Shown: one piece after another, positions 10,084 through 20,430 of the stretch
Layout: each line of letters starts with the position of its first letter
Numbering within the stretch: the stretch's first letter is position 1
Origin: Nemertoderma westbladi
Lineage: Eukaryota; Xenacoelomorpha; Nemertodermatida; Nemertodermatidae
Direction: 5' to 3'
NCBI GenBank assembly: GCA_032718475.1
Contig: JAUCBJ010007213.1
Location: forward strand, 1 to 36,841
Length of the DNA: 36,841 bases
The notes under the pieces: model-generated
Told to the model about the DNA's origin: nothing
What the model saw: only the letters and a program-made list of their open reading frames with translations
The model's database searches: none
Program-made: the position numbers and the translations under genes

Positions 10084-10413
10084 AGATAGATAGATAGATT
10101 TATTTATACATTATGTAAAAACAATAACAAATACACCAAACAATGTACCGGTATAAAGGTATTGTCCAACATAACATATAGGATTACCCCTAAAGCTTTG
10201 CAGCTTATTTCCAAGGGGGTCCTTTATGTTACTTGGTTACAAATACAATATTACACTACGCTAACCTAAAACCAATATAAAACGTAATTACACTATGTAC
10301 ATGTACAACTTTACCGAGAGCGTGACAATGCCCGACTCAACGATAAAGATGTAATGTACAGAACAATTTATTATAAAACGTAATTACACTATAAATAGTA
10401 AATAATTAATAAA

Positions 10414-13400
10414 CTAATAACTTACTGTAGGACTATTGTACCTATTTTTACATTGCACACGGAGATGAGATTTAACTGCAGATTTAAAAGAATGTTGATT
10501 ATTTAGGTTTTTAATTTCATTAGGCAGAGCGTTCCAATTTTTTATGCCGTTAAAAAAGAAAGTATCAGATTCAAAGGATTTACAATTCGGGAGGTAGAAG
10601 TTTGAAGCACTAGCTCTGGTACTGTAAGAGTGTGTATCGCGTACTCTGTTGAATTTTTGTTTTAGGTAATTGGGACATTTACCATTATACACTTTATGCA
10701 CATGGTTAAGGCGTAGCTGCTTAACTCTACTATCTAAGTTAAGTAGTCCAGATTCAGAAAAGTCATCTGGAGTTAGGTGGTGCCTAGGTTTGTAGTCTTT
10801 AATAAATCGTACTACTTTATTCTGAGCTACTTGTAATTTACATTTAAGCTGTTTGGTTAAGCCTTCATACCAAGAAGAGCACGCATAGTCCATGTGACAC
10901 TGTATTAAAGAAGAGCAAAGTAACTTGCGGGAGTCGGTGTTCAAACTATTTTTATTTCTGTATAGAAACCTAAGCCTACTGTTAACTTTCGAGAAAATAT
11001 TTTTCACTGTACTTTCTCCTGATAAGCAGTTATCCAATGTGGCGCCTAAATATTTAACTTCCTTTTTATTTTCAATCTTATGTCCATTACTAGTGACTTC
11101 AAACTTAGTTACCTTCTTTAACTTTCTTTTGGAACCAAACAAAATACTTTCAGTTTTACCGTAGTGAATGGATAGCTTATTATCAACCAACCACTCATTA
11201 CAGGATTCTAGAACTGCACTTAACTTTTGGGAAATATGGATAGGATCTTTATGAGAGAAAATAAGAGCACTGTCGTCGGCATATAAAATGAGTTTAAAAT
11301 CGGGATCTATACTACTTATCATATCATTTACATAGCATACAAAAAGCAGAGGACCTAATATACTACCTTGCGGTACACCACAGGTAATCTCTTGTACAGT
11401 AGACTGCGATTTGCTAATGACTACAGTTTGACCTCTGTCTGACAGGTAGGACTTGAACCAGTCTATAGAACCTACACCCATCAGGCCTAACTTACCAAGC
11501 AGAATTTCGTGATCTACAGTATCGAAAGCCTTTTGTAGGTCCAACATTACCATACCAGTATATAAACCCTTTGCGTTATTACATCTAATTGTATCAGTTA
11601 AGTTAATAAGGCAGGTGTCTGTAGAATATGATTTACGAAAACCGGACTGAAGTTCATAGATCAGATTTAGCCTACTAAGATGTGCTTCCAGCTGTAGAAA
11701 AACAGAACGTTCTAGAATTTTAGATACAATACTTAAGATACTAACAGGTCTGTAATTACAGGGTTCTACTTTACTATTCTTTTTATACAGAGGAACAACC
11801 TTAGCTAATTTCAGTTCGTCTGGTACTACATTATCTACGATAGAGTAATTAATAATAAAAGTAATAGGCACTTTAAGTACTTCAGCACCATCCTTAAGAA
11901 AACGGGCAGGTATTAGATCTAGACCGGTACTTTTTGAGGCTGATAGGCTAAGTAGATTTTTAAAAACGAAATCCTCAGAAACGGGTTTTAAAAATAACTT
12001 TTCTGAATTTTGTAACTTTTCTAAATAAAAATTATTTAGAGTTTCGGACCCTATACTATATTTATTACTTGATAACGGTAATTTCTTAACTAAATTAGAG
12101 GCAACATTAGTAAAATAATTATTAAATAAATTACTAACTAGAGTATGATCATGAATCAGCTCACCGTTATCTTGCAGAACAATATTCGATTTAGATTTAA
12201 GGTTTTTATAACCTAAAGATTTTAGGGTAGACCATAGACTTTTTGGATTATCTTTATTCTCACTTATTTTGTTGTACAAATATTCAGATTTAGCTTTTTT
12301 TATTTCCCGTTGGACAAGGTTTCTATATTTGCAGTAATTATTATAATCAGCTAAAACACGGTATTTCCTAAATTTATACAAATAGTTATCTCTTTCTCTG
12401 ATATTACTAAGAATACCCGAGGTCATCCAGGGCTCAGTGCGTTGTTTAAGACTAATTTCTTTAATTGGTGCTACAGTATCAAGTGCCTTTAAAAATATAT
12501 CTTTAAAAACAGTGTACGCAAGGTTAATGTCAGCGGCCTTAAAACAGGGTTCCCAGTCAGAATTAACTAACAAACTTAAAAAGCGTTCCTTGCTGTAATT
12601 TTTCATAGACCTAACTGTTACTGTTTTATGATCCCCGAAAAAAGATTTTTGTGTCTTTCTTGTGCAAAAAACTATAAAATGATCGCTTAGACCTATAGGT
12701 AAAACCCCAGATTGAGAAATAATATCGGTATTATTACAAAGGATGTGATCTAGTAAAGTAGAAGTTTTACTGGTAATTCTGGTAGAATCTCGAATAATTT
12801 GTTTTAAACCAAACAAATTTAAAATACTTTGGTACTGTTTACAGATGGGGGATGCTTTGTGATGGTAACAGATATTAAAATCACCTAAGAAATATATTTC
12901 ACAGTCTGACCTAAGATTACATAAAATTGTATTTTCAAAATTTTGCAAAAAATCTGATTGTTTAGGGGGCCGATATAAAGTACCGATTAAAATAGGTTTA
13001 GTTTTAGGAAGTAAAAGTTCCACCAGTAAAACTTCGTCACAAGTCTCTAAATCTTCCCTACGATTAAAAGCTAAATCACATCGAATGTAAGTACAGACAC
13101 CACCACCGTGTCTGTCCCTATCCTTACGTAAAACTACGTAATTATCAATATAAATTTCTCCATCAGAAACACTATCATCGAGCCAAGTTTCAGAGATTGT
13201 TAAAACTGCTGGGTTGGATTTATTGATTAAAATACGAATTTCGGAAAGTTTTCGAAGCAGAGATCGTGCGTTTAAGTGCAAAAAATGCAGACCTTTTTTC
13301 TTAAAAAAATTAAAAGTTTCACTCTCAGCATCACTTGGAGTTTGCAGAGGCGATGTGAGAAATGAATCGTCGGTTTCTGATTCTAAAATTGTATCATGAA

Positions 13401-13911
13401 AGGGAAGTTCGGTAAAAATACAGCTATTGCAGAGAAAACTTGGTTCAAGATTGTTTCTGGTGGAGAATAAATTACTGCGTTTCCTACGGTAACATTTTAA
13501 ATGTACAAATGTGTCACAACTCTCGCATTGGACGATCTTACTCCGCGAGTTTGTTCCTCGTTGACAGACGGGACAGTTGATCTTCGGGGCCCGCGTCCTG
13601 CTGGGTCCTGGGTTGGTCTCAATATCCCCAGCCAGAGACAGTAGACAGAGTTTAGCGATTAGGCCTCTAGATCGTGGAGAGGAGACCCAAGATCTTCTTC
13701 CCCGACGAGAGCAGTAGAGGCTAAATCCACTCGTCGACCACATCTCCGTCGATTCGGCGCGGCAGTTCGAAACGGTAGCGACAGGGTGTTCCGCAAACCA
13801 GTCCAATACGGGTATTGGGTGGGTTGCAGGGTTACCCCGCGGATCGGATGGTTCTGCCACAACGAAACGACCCAGAACGATGAAAACTGTGGAGATTAAG
13901 AGCGGGGACAT
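10414..13911 (-). CDS. LINE polyprotein: 2A-like, PHD-type zinc finger, endonuclease, reverse transcriptase
   Basis: This 1165-residue frame has all catalytic motifs in place. Residues 1-20 look like a signal peptide ([14 protein letters not shown]...). Residues 96-103 are a 2A-like peptide, [10 protein letters not shown]4HC3 PHD-like finger spans about 113-164 (C113, C116, C129, C132, H137, C140, C161, C164). The apurinic-type endonuclease spans about 207-415, with Asn214 (LNARS), Glu241 (SETW), YRPPK near 313-317, GDFN at 343-346 and SDH at 409-411. A linker follows. The RT spans about 700-960, with Asp791 (LDLQKAFD), CGVPQGS at 844-850 and YADD at 877-880. The C-terminal thumb ends near [15 protein letters not shown]. 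The set fits target-primed insertion of a CR1/L2-like element. The start is the first ATG, directly ahead of the signal-like stretch. Confidence 0.92.
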   Translation of the reverse strand: MSPLLISTVFIVLGRFVVAEPSDPRGNPATHPIPVLDWFAEHPVATVSNCRAESTEMWSTSGFSLYCSRRGRRSWVSSPRSRGLIAKLCLLSLAGDIETNPGPSRTRAPKINCPVCQRGTNSRSKIVQCESCDTFVHLKCYRRKRSNLFSTRNNLEPSFLCNSCIFTELPFHDTILESETDDSFLTSPLQTPSDAESETFNFFKKKGLHFLHLNARSLLRKLSEIRILINKSNPAVLTISETWLDDSVSDGEIYIDNYVVLRKDRDRHGGGVCTYIRCDLAFNRREDLETCDEVLLVELLLPKTKPILIGTLYRPPKQSDFLQNFENTILCNLRSDCEIYFLGDFNICYHHKASPICKQYQSILNLFGLKQIIRDSTRITSKTSTLLDHILCNNTDIISQSGVLPIGLSDHFIVFCTRKTQKSFFGDHKTVTVRSMKNYSKERFLSLLVNSDWEPCFKAADINLAYTVFKDIFLKALDTVAPIKEISLKQRTEPWMTSGILSNIRERDNYLYKFRKYRVLADYNNYCKYRNLVQREIKKAKSEYLYNKISENKDNPKSLWSTLKSLGYKNLKSKSNIVLQDNGELIHDHTLVSNLFNNYFTNVASNLVKKLPLSSNKYSIGSETLNNFYLEKLQNSEKLFLKPVSEDFVFKNLLSLSASKSTGLDLIPARFLKDGAEVLKVPITFIINYSIVDNVVPDELKLAKVVPLYKKNSKVEPCNYRPVSILSIVSKILERSVFLQLEAHLSRLNLIYELQSGFRKSYSTDTCLINLTDTIRCNNAKGLYTGMVMLDLQKAFDTVDHEILLGKLGLMGVGSIDWFKSYLSDRGQTVVISKSQSTVQEITCGVPQGSILGPLLFVCYVNDMISSIDPDFKLILYADDSALIFSHKDPIHISQKLSAVLESCNEWLVDNKLSIHYGKTESILFGSKRKLKKVTKFEVTSNGHKIENKKEVKYLGATLDNCLSGESTVKNIFSKVNSRLRFLYRNKNSLNTDSRKLLCSSLIQCHMDYACSSWYEGLTKQLKCKLQVAQNKVVRFIKDYKPRHHLTPDDFSESGLLNLDSRVKQLRLNHVHKVYNGKCPNYLKQKFNRVRDTHSYSTRASASNFYLPNCKSFESDTFFFNGIKNWNALPNEIKNLNNQHSFKSAVKSHLRVQCKNRYNSPTVSY
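13603..13626 (-). other. 2A-like ribosome-skipping motif
   Basis: Codons 96-103 read D-I-E-T-N-P-G-P, an exact fit to the D[VI]ExNPG|P consensus, preceded by a leucine-rich run (LCLLSLAG) as in active 2A sequences. Skipping would separate residues 1-102, which include the signal-like N-terminus, from the finger-endonuclease-RT part starting at Pro103. Established knowledge: 2A-like peptides have been described in APE-type LINEs, including those of sea urchin, and some act as part of a signal sequence. Activity here is inferred. Confidence 0.85.
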
Positions 13912-14061
13912 TGTGCTGTCTGGCTGTAGTCTGACTCAGGGATAAAAACTGTATAGGCCTAGTACCGGTATCTTTCTTGGTCTTATTGTCGGCAGGCCTA
14001 CAGCTTATACGTGAGATTAATGATTTATTTGGGTTCATCTGATAGGCTAAGGTTCTTCTAA

Positions 14062-14684
14062 GGTTGCGTTCTCCCATCGCTTATTGTGGTGGTGCCTTTC
14101 GATACTTTTTGTGGTTGCATTGTCCCATCACTAACTGTTGTGGTGCCTTGCGATTCTGTTTGTGGTTGCGTTCTCCCATCGCTTATTGTGGTGGTGCCTT
14201 TCGATACTTTTTGTGGTTGCGTTGTCCCATCACTTATTGTGGTGGTGCCTTTCGATACTTTTTGTGGTTGCATTGTCCCATCACTAACTGTTGTGGTGCC
14301 TTGCGATTCTGTTTGTGGTTGCGTTCTCCCATCGCTTATTGTGGTGGTGCTTTTCGATACTTTTTGTGGTTGCGTTGTCCCATCGCTTATTGTGGTGGTG
14401 CCTTTCGATACTTTTTGTGGTTGCATTGTCCCATCACTAACTGTTGTGGTGCCTTGCGATTCTGTTTGTGGTTGCGTTCTCCCATCGATTATTGCGGTGG
14501 TGCCTTTCGATACTTTTTGTGGTTGCATTGTCCCATCGCTTATTGTGGTGGTGCCTTTCGATACTTTTTGTGGTTGCATTGTCCCATCACTAACTGTTGT
14601 GGTGCCTTTCGATACTTTTTGTGGTTGCATTGTCCCATCGCTTATTGTGGTGGTGCCTTGCGATTCTGCTTGTGGTTGCGTTGT
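14062..14684 (-). repeat. 51-bp coding minisatellite, 5' block, about 12 units
   Basis: This is the same unit family as at 9043-10083 and continues it without loss across the LINE. The first units next to the unique region (QAESQG) are slightly diverged. Interior units are nearly identical to those beyond the LINE. Confidence 0.9.
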
Positions 14685-15242
14685 TGCAACGCTGGCAGTT
14701 GTTTTAACTGGCGAAAACGGCGGAAGGCTCCAGTCGATGAGGCCATCTTTCTGCCTATTGGTCGTGAAGTATTCCATCCATTCAAGTTCTCCCAAACCTT
14801 CGCAAACAATACAGCATCTTAGTTGGCAGTTTAGCTTGTAAACGTCAATCTCAGGTATAGAAGATTCAATTGTTGAAACTGTTCGATCCTTCACGGGACC
14901 TTCGGTTTTAGAATTGGTGGTACAAACAGCTTCATTCTGTTGGGTACATGCCGGAGTACCTTTCACGCATACGGTCGTTTTGGAGTATGCCAGGGTTTTA
15001 GACGCGAAGGAACTTCGGCTATATACTCCTGTGGTCTGTGTATCTATTATGGCGCAGGTATCGCAGTCGTTCATTGAGGTTCCTGCATTTACTTCGAAAT
15101 CCTTTTGGTTCAATATCGGAATTTCAGCAATTATTTGTGAAACGGTCCTGTCATCTTGGCAAGTTACCTGCGTTGTTCCGGTAATCTGCGATGCAATGAA
15201 TGCAAGGAAGGCTATGAGCGAAGTGGCAGCGCTTACCTCCAT
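14062..15242 (-). CDS. Secreted Cys-module plus Thr/Ser repeat protein, 5' part
   Basis: The frame opens with a typical signal peptide (MEVSAATSLIAFLAFIASQI) and a Cys-rich region of about 165 residues with ten cysteines. Within it a motif occurs twice, DRTVSQIIAEIPILNQKDFEV and later DRTVSTIESSIPEIDVYKLN, so the module probably arose by duplication. From about residue 187 onward it is tandem 17-residue units (QPQKVSKGTTTISDG type). The exon is cut at 14062 by the LINE; reading through gives a stop within four bases of the junction. With one GGTT copy removed and splicing to 5277, the whole gene is 833 codons including stop. I do not recognise the Cys module. An extracellular matrix, mucus or adhesive role is a guess from composition. 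The start ATGG is followed by AGGTAAGC, itself a good donor site, so alternative 5' splicing is possible. Confidence 0.7.
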
Positions 15243-15347
15243 AGTGAGGCTGAGTTTTAATCAGTAGGTTAGGTTATGATGATAATCAGTTAGGATATTG
15301 AATTATATTGAAAAAATAGAGGCGTTATGTTGAGATTCCTTTAGACT

Positions 15348-15485
15348 CAAAATATTATGTTTGAGTTTCAAATACAATATATCTTCCAAGATCAATGTCT
15401 CTTACATACATGTCATTATTTTTTTTATCATGAACACTAGAGAAATCCTCTAGAAGTTATACCGCTGAATTATGAATACAGAATT
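15348..15485 (-). repeat. 5'-flank segment homologous to 5326-5475
   Basis: This lies 100-240 bp upstream of the start codon of the repeat gene and could include its promoter or 5' UTR. It resembles the segment upstream of the exon at 5277 in the same orientation. No TATA box or start-site motif is convincing. Confidence 0.5.
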
Positions 15486-16208
15486 ATTAATATTATTATT
15501 ATTTATAATAATTTATTATTATTATTAATTTCATGCTTAAAACTACAAATTATTATACGATTAATATTTGGTTCAAAAAAAAATGAGATGAGTTTAGTCT
15601 CACTCCCAAGCAATCGCATGGCGAGTAGAGCCAGGATGCTCAGGATGAAATTAGAATGGCAAGGGGATTGTGTACAAAGGGGCAGAAAAGGGGGAGGTGG
15701 TAAACGGATTGAGAGGGGAGTGTGAAAAGGTAAGATTATGGACTCGCTATGGAGAATCGGGAAGCCTGGTAGGATCTCATCCATTGTCCGAGCTCGCTCG
15801 CCCTAGTAGTAGTTGTAGTAGTGGTAGTATTTATTCACATAGTAGTATTTACTCACACATATAGGCGTATAAATTTTAAACTATGGAAAATACATTTTCC
15901 GTAATAATACATTTCCTGTGTTGACAGATATGTGTATAATATATTACAGTACATGTCAACTACATGACTACTACTGTATACATCTGGCCGCACTAATATT
16001 ATCACTAAATGTATGTACACCTTTCGAAATGTCAGTTACTCATCTCGGCTGTGGTATCTTGCTATTTCCCAACCAATTTCGCAACCTTTGTTCGCACAAA
16101 CTGTACACATTATACCATCCTACTGTATCCCACTGTTCAACAGGAGGCTACTGTGTGTGTGTGACTGACTGACTGCTGTACTGACTGTTTCTGTTTAAGT
16201 GATATAAG
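15486..16208. other. No gene seen
   Basis: An ATT-rich microsatellite at 15485-15530 is followed by mixed sequence with GTAGTAGTAGT-type runs near 15800-15850. No coding signal is recognised on either strand. Confidence 0.45.
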
Positions 16209-16740
16209 TTGATAATGCCGAGATGTATAAATTGCTGCAATGTCTTTTCGAAGTTGTCTTGCAATAGTTTATGTTCCAGATGTAAAGATGCCCTATTAGC
16301 AGCACCCGCTAACACCGCGAGCCAACAGGGAGGGTGCGGGGTGGCTCCGGTTCCATCTCAAGACCGACCTCCAGTACATGTATCGATAGTTTCAACCCAG
16401 CAGCGACTCGGAATAGTGTTGCCGAAGACATGTAATGTTAGTTCCTGTAATGCCCCAGTAGGTATTGGAACTACTTACCAGTAATAGTCATTCTCCACCC
16501 AAAGCCAACAATGCTGCAAAAAAAGCAACACCAGCCTGGGCGATAAAAATCCTGGATTCGACCACGAGATTAGAATCACAGCTTCAGTTGGTTCAGACAC
16601 AAATGACTCTTCTAAACAACTGATTAATCGGAGTGGAAGCTGAGAATAAACAGCTACGAATAGAATTCAGGGACATTAACATGATAAATGTTGCCTTGGA
16701 AACCAGGATGGATAAGCGTGAGGAGGTGAATGGATCCTTT
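16209..16740 (+). pseudogene. LINE ORF1-like protein, N-terminal part
   Basis: The frame starts IMPRCINCCNVFSKLSC with a C-rich beginning (CxxC pairs: CINC, CSRC) and reads to about 16482. After a frameshift there is NPGFDHEIRITASVGSD, then a heptad-like stretch VEAENKQLRIEFRD...LETRMDKREE, likely a coiled coil as in LINE ORF1 trimerisation regions. The coding sequence is cut by the foldback element at 16741 and resumes after it. Stops and frameshifts show decay. Confidence 0.5.
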
Positions 16741-18352
16741 ACCCTATTACCACTGGGGGGGGGGGGGGGGGGGGGGGGGGGGCGAATCGGCCCATTCCTA
16801 GTTTTTAGTTGCTGTAACTATGCAACCACATTACGTACCGGCCCAATTTTTATTGAGAATTAGCCAAATTTAATCCCGCATCTTTTGCAAAAAACCACGT
16901 TGCAATTGGATTTCTACTTTTCGATGTGGGTGCCACCTCAAAATTTGGTCTCCAGCACCAAATTTTTTGAAATTTTCGAATTTTACAAAGTAATTCGTGA
17001 TTTAGTAATTATTTATGTTTGGGCTATTTTTATTTATTTTTATTGGTTTGGATCTCTGTAATGCTCTATACAAGTATGTAAGTGTAGTGGTACGTCAGTT
17101 TTGGAGCACCAAAATTAGGGCGTGGCACTTTAAAATTTCAAGATTACTTTATTCGGAAAATTGACTAAAGTTTTGATTTCGAAGCATTTTTATTCGTTTT
17201 CTGGAGCGCTCAATCGATTGAAAGTAATATAGAAGCCTGAAGACTTAGTGGTTCGCCATTTTTGGTGCACCAAAATTAGGGCGTGGCACTTCAAATTTTG
17301 TAAAATACAAGATTCGGAAAATACACTAAAGTTTTGATTTGCAAAGCATTTTTCTAGGTTTTGTGGAGCGCTGAATCGATTGAAAGTAATATAGAAGCCT
17401 GGAGACTTAGTGGTTTGCCATTTTTGGTGCACCAAAATTAGGGCGTGGCACTTCAAATTTTGAAAAATACGAGATTCGGAAAATGCACTAAAGTTTTGAT
17501 TTCAAAGCATTTTTATAGGTTTTCTGGAGCGCTGAATCGATTGAAAGTAATATAGAAGCCTCAAATCCTTGATGTACGTAATTTTCGGTGCACCAATATT
17601 AGGGCGTGGCACTTCAAATTTTCAAAATTACTTTATTCGGAAAAAAAACAAAAGTTTGGATTTCATAAAATGGCTAACCTATAAGTCTTCAGGCTTCTAT
17701 ATTACTTTCAATCGATTCAACGGTCTAGTAAACCTGTAGAAATGCGTTAAAATTCCAATTTTGGTTTATTTTCGGAATCTCGTATTTTTCAAAATTTGAA
17801 GTGCCACGCCCTAATTTTGGTGCACCAAAAATGGCGAATCACTAAGTCTTCAGGCTTCTATATTACTTTCAATCGATACAGCGGCCCAGAAAACCTATAA
17901 AGATGCGTTGAAATAAAAAATTATGGGCATTTTCTGAATATCAAATTTTTCAAAATTTGAAGTGCCACGCCCACTTCTTAGGTGCACGAAAAATAGCATC
18001 CACGTCAATTTTTGGAAATGGAATATAATCATATTCGATTCAACGTCTTGAAAAACCTACTAAATCAAGCCAACACTGCCACACTATTAGTTTTTAGAAA
18101 ACGAAAAAAATTTGGTAATTTTGTCCTGGGACTACTTTTATTTTTCATCAAAATTATGATTCCCTGCTTATGAAATTTTAACTTTTTAAGGTTTGGTAGT
18201 GTTCATCTATAGTTGTTTCACCAACAGCCCAAATTTTGTAGGATTTCATTGGACGATTACAAAAATATAGTGGGTGGGCCGAATCGCCCCCCCCCCCCCC
18301 CCCCCCCCCCAGTGGTGCTAATGGTCAAAACACCCCAGTGGTAATAGGCTTA
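16741..18352. mobile_element. 1.6-kb foldback element with homopolymer-bearing inverted ends
   Basis: The left end reads CCTATTACCACTG then G28 (16755-16782) then CGAATCGGCCCA. The right end reads TGGGCCGAATCG then C24 (18287-18310) then AGTGG, followed by CCCCAGTGGTAATAGG (18334-18349). The two ends are inverted copies, each with a homopolymer inside. The interior is itself palindromic: four 161-bp monomers in the left arm and two inverted copies in the right arm. It interrupts the coding sequence of a LINE ORF1. No protein is encoded, so it is non-autonomous. A clean target duplication could not be fixed, so the borders may be off by several bases. Confidence 0.75.
17117..17985. repeat. 161-bp monomers in inverted arms
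   Basis: AGGGCGTGGCACTT recurs at 17117, 17278, 17440 and 17601 (spacing 161-162). Its reverse complement AGTGCCACGCCC recurs near 17800 and 17961 (spacing 161). Monomers share GGTGCACCAAAATTAGGG, ATTCGGAAAAT, ATCGATTGAAAGTAATATAG and AAGCCT. A single strand could fold into a long imperfect hairpin centred near 17690. Confidence 0.85.
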
Positions 18353-18850
18353 AAGCGTAGTTCCGCGAACCACCAACAGTTTTCCGAGTCAATTGACAGA
18401 AGTATGCGTGCCCACAACTTAATTGGTCGAAAACGAATCATTAGGAGATGCAGAAGACGATTTAGCAAAATTCGACCTTATATTCGAAAAGTCTTCGGGG
18501 ATAAGGGATTCGAAAAATATCGAAAAGTCATCGGCGTATCGGTTCTGTGAACAATCTTCAACCTGGACCAATCATAATAACACTTGGTGCCTCAGCTCCA
18601 GACCACAAGGAAATTCTAACTTATTCAAAGTTACTAAAGAAGACCGCAGTTTGTGAGAAGGTTTACCTAAAAGCAGACATCCATCTTGCAGTCCGCATGG
18701 AATAAAAGCGACTGCATGAAGTTGAAGCGAAGGAAAAGGATAGTGGAGTCAACATAGGATGGAATGTCACTTATAACTTTAAATCCCAGTCAGTTCTTAT
18801 CGATGGCCAGCCAATTGACTCCTTTAATCCGTTTGTTTATACTTACACCG
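18338..18850 (+). pseudogene. LINE ORF1-like protein, C-terminal part
   Basis: After the foldback element the ORF1-like protein resumes across two frames: LKRSSANHQQFSES..., then NESLGDAEDDLAKFDLIFEKS, then PGPIIITLGASAPDHKEILT. It continues KLLKKTAVCEKVYLKADIHL, an in-frame stop near 18701, then RLHEVEAKEKDSGVN. The order fits the RNA-binding and C-terminal part of LINE ORF1 proteins, of the kind (ppRPiivtLas..dk..iL...KLLk). A short spacer leads straight into an endonuclease, so the original protein may have been one polyprotein. Confidence 0.5.
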
Positions 18851-18854
18851 CAAG

Positions 18855-19600
18855 ATCACTTTTACAAATTTAGCAATCGTGGAATATTGGCGGTATTCGT
18901 GAAAAATACAAACTTCCTACAGTCAAGAAACTCTTCTCTAAATATTATATGGTCTTTATTCAGGAATTAAAACTGTACTATAATTTCAAGGTGAATGGTT
19001 TTGAGGGGTATCGCATCTTTTTAGGGAATGATAGTCGCAATGGAGTAACTGTGATACTATTACATCATGAATTTGTTTCACCTGGAATTAAAAATCGTAG
19101 AGGAAATGGATTATGTCGGATCCAATTACCTGATTTCCCATCAGTTATCTTTATCTTTTTATATGACCCACCTAGCTCATCACTCTATTCAACTCCTGCC
19201 ACTCTGGCTAAACTGCAATCAGGTATTATTAATAGCCCACAATGGATGTCGTTCATTGTAGCAGGGGACCCAAATGCTCGGATGGGAGATCTATCGCATA
19301 TGTCTGATCATCTCATTTCTTACCAAACTCCGGATAACATAATATGTAATAGTCATGGGAAGAATTTCATTCAGTTGTGCAAATTATCTAATCTTGTGAA
19401 TCTAAGTTACTCGACTATAGCAGGAAGGATACATGGTGCGATGGTGGACAACTAACTTTTAGGCAGAAATCAGGTTTTATCAGTCAGTCTGATCGATGCC
19501 TGGCTAACAGACAAATCGCCACATCTATTACAAAATTCGATGTCATCTTAGAAAATTTACCATCAAATCATTCACCCTTAGAGAATGCACCCTTAGAAAT
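18855..19600 (+). pseudogene. LINE apurinic-type endonuclease, decayed
   Basis: The frame reads QSWNIGGIREKYKLP (Asn of motif I), FIQELKL (catalytic Glu), GYRIFLGNDSRNGVTVILL, FLYDPPSSS (Y-x-PP motif) and IVAGDPNAR. The last corresponds to GDFNAR with Phe changed to Pro. After a frameshift near 19450, the terminal SDHsP motif appears as PSNHSP, so its catalytic Asp is Asn. A stop also lies just before the start (LLQI*QSW). These changes indicate an inactive domain. The RT that should follow is missing here. Confidence 0.65.
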
Positions 19601-20430
19601 ATTAATCAACTTGGAGAATGAAATCAATTTGGTTTTACTAGAGCAAAGCGCGATCTTGTTGGGTTGTTATAACCACGTATCGAGTGATGAAGGCACTAAA
19701 TGCAGGAAAGGTATCAAAACCAACACTCTATGTAAGGACATTATTCAATAATTGTTCACAGAGGACAACCCTCATATCATCGTCACTTTGGTAGAATATT
19801 TCACCAACCATATTATTCTCGGTAAAATTTATTAATTATTAAAAATTATTACATTCTTGGTTATTACTTATCGAATATCACCATATATTGGTTTATTTAA
19901 ATAATCACCCACAGTCAAAAGTAAAATGAAACCAATATATATATTTCCCCACTTTATCCTAAACTTGCGATCTAATGATAGGCCTACTCACCCTCACTTC
20001 AACTTCATATACTAACGTTTACCAATCTCAATGCTCGCCTTTGTGCTTTACTCACCTTTATTCTGTTAGAATTCGTCTCTTGGCCATTATTTTATACTAA
20101 CCTTTATTTAACGATATGATAAATTCACTCCAGATGTGAGGTTATTTGTTTAATGAACTGTTACTTACCATGTCGTTATATTGATGCCGTTATTAACCTG
20201 GGGACCTGTGAAAATTAATTTAATATAATATATTAAAAATCATCCTGATTCTTTTACGTGATATTAAATTGATTATATTCATGTAGTAAAAATAATGTTG
20301 CGTAATCCTACAAATTTATCATATTATAACAATAATATAATTTCTCGCTTTAATTTTCCTGTTAAAATTGATCATAAGAATATCATTTTTCGTAAGACGA
20401 TAAATGCCTGCCACTATTAAATAACATTAT
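19601..20430. other. No gene seen; AT-rich
   Basis: The first ~150 bases may still be LINE linker sequence. The remainder is AT-rich with no recognisable coding. Confidence 0.4.

Larger units (their letters stand above)
10084..14061 (-). mobile_element. Nearly intact CR1-like LINE inserted in a coding repeat
   Basis: The 3.98-kb non-LTR element has one long open frame, a ~150-bp 5' leader (14061-13912) and a ~330-bp 3' UTR that ends in (TATC)n at 10084 on the sense strand. The flanks are the interrupted 51-bp repeat. GGTT occurs on both sides (10080-10083 and 14062-14065), which gives a 4-bp target duplication or simple microhomology. The 3' end is shared with the fragment at 1143-1286, showing a multi-copy family. 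The uninterrupted 1165-residue frame suggests recent insertion. No separate ORF1 is present, so the 5' end may be truncated or the family may have a single ORF. Confidence 0.9.

Noticed and set aside
9030-10093. Long plus-strand frames of up to 311 codons (CGGAFRYFLWLHCPI type)
   Set aside because: They are antisense translations of the 51-bp coding repeat, which lacks stops in these frames. The minus strand has the signal peptide, Cys module and splice donor.
14064-14841. Two plus-strand frames of about 250 codons
   Set aside because: Same cause: antisense of the 5' block of the 51-bp repeat.
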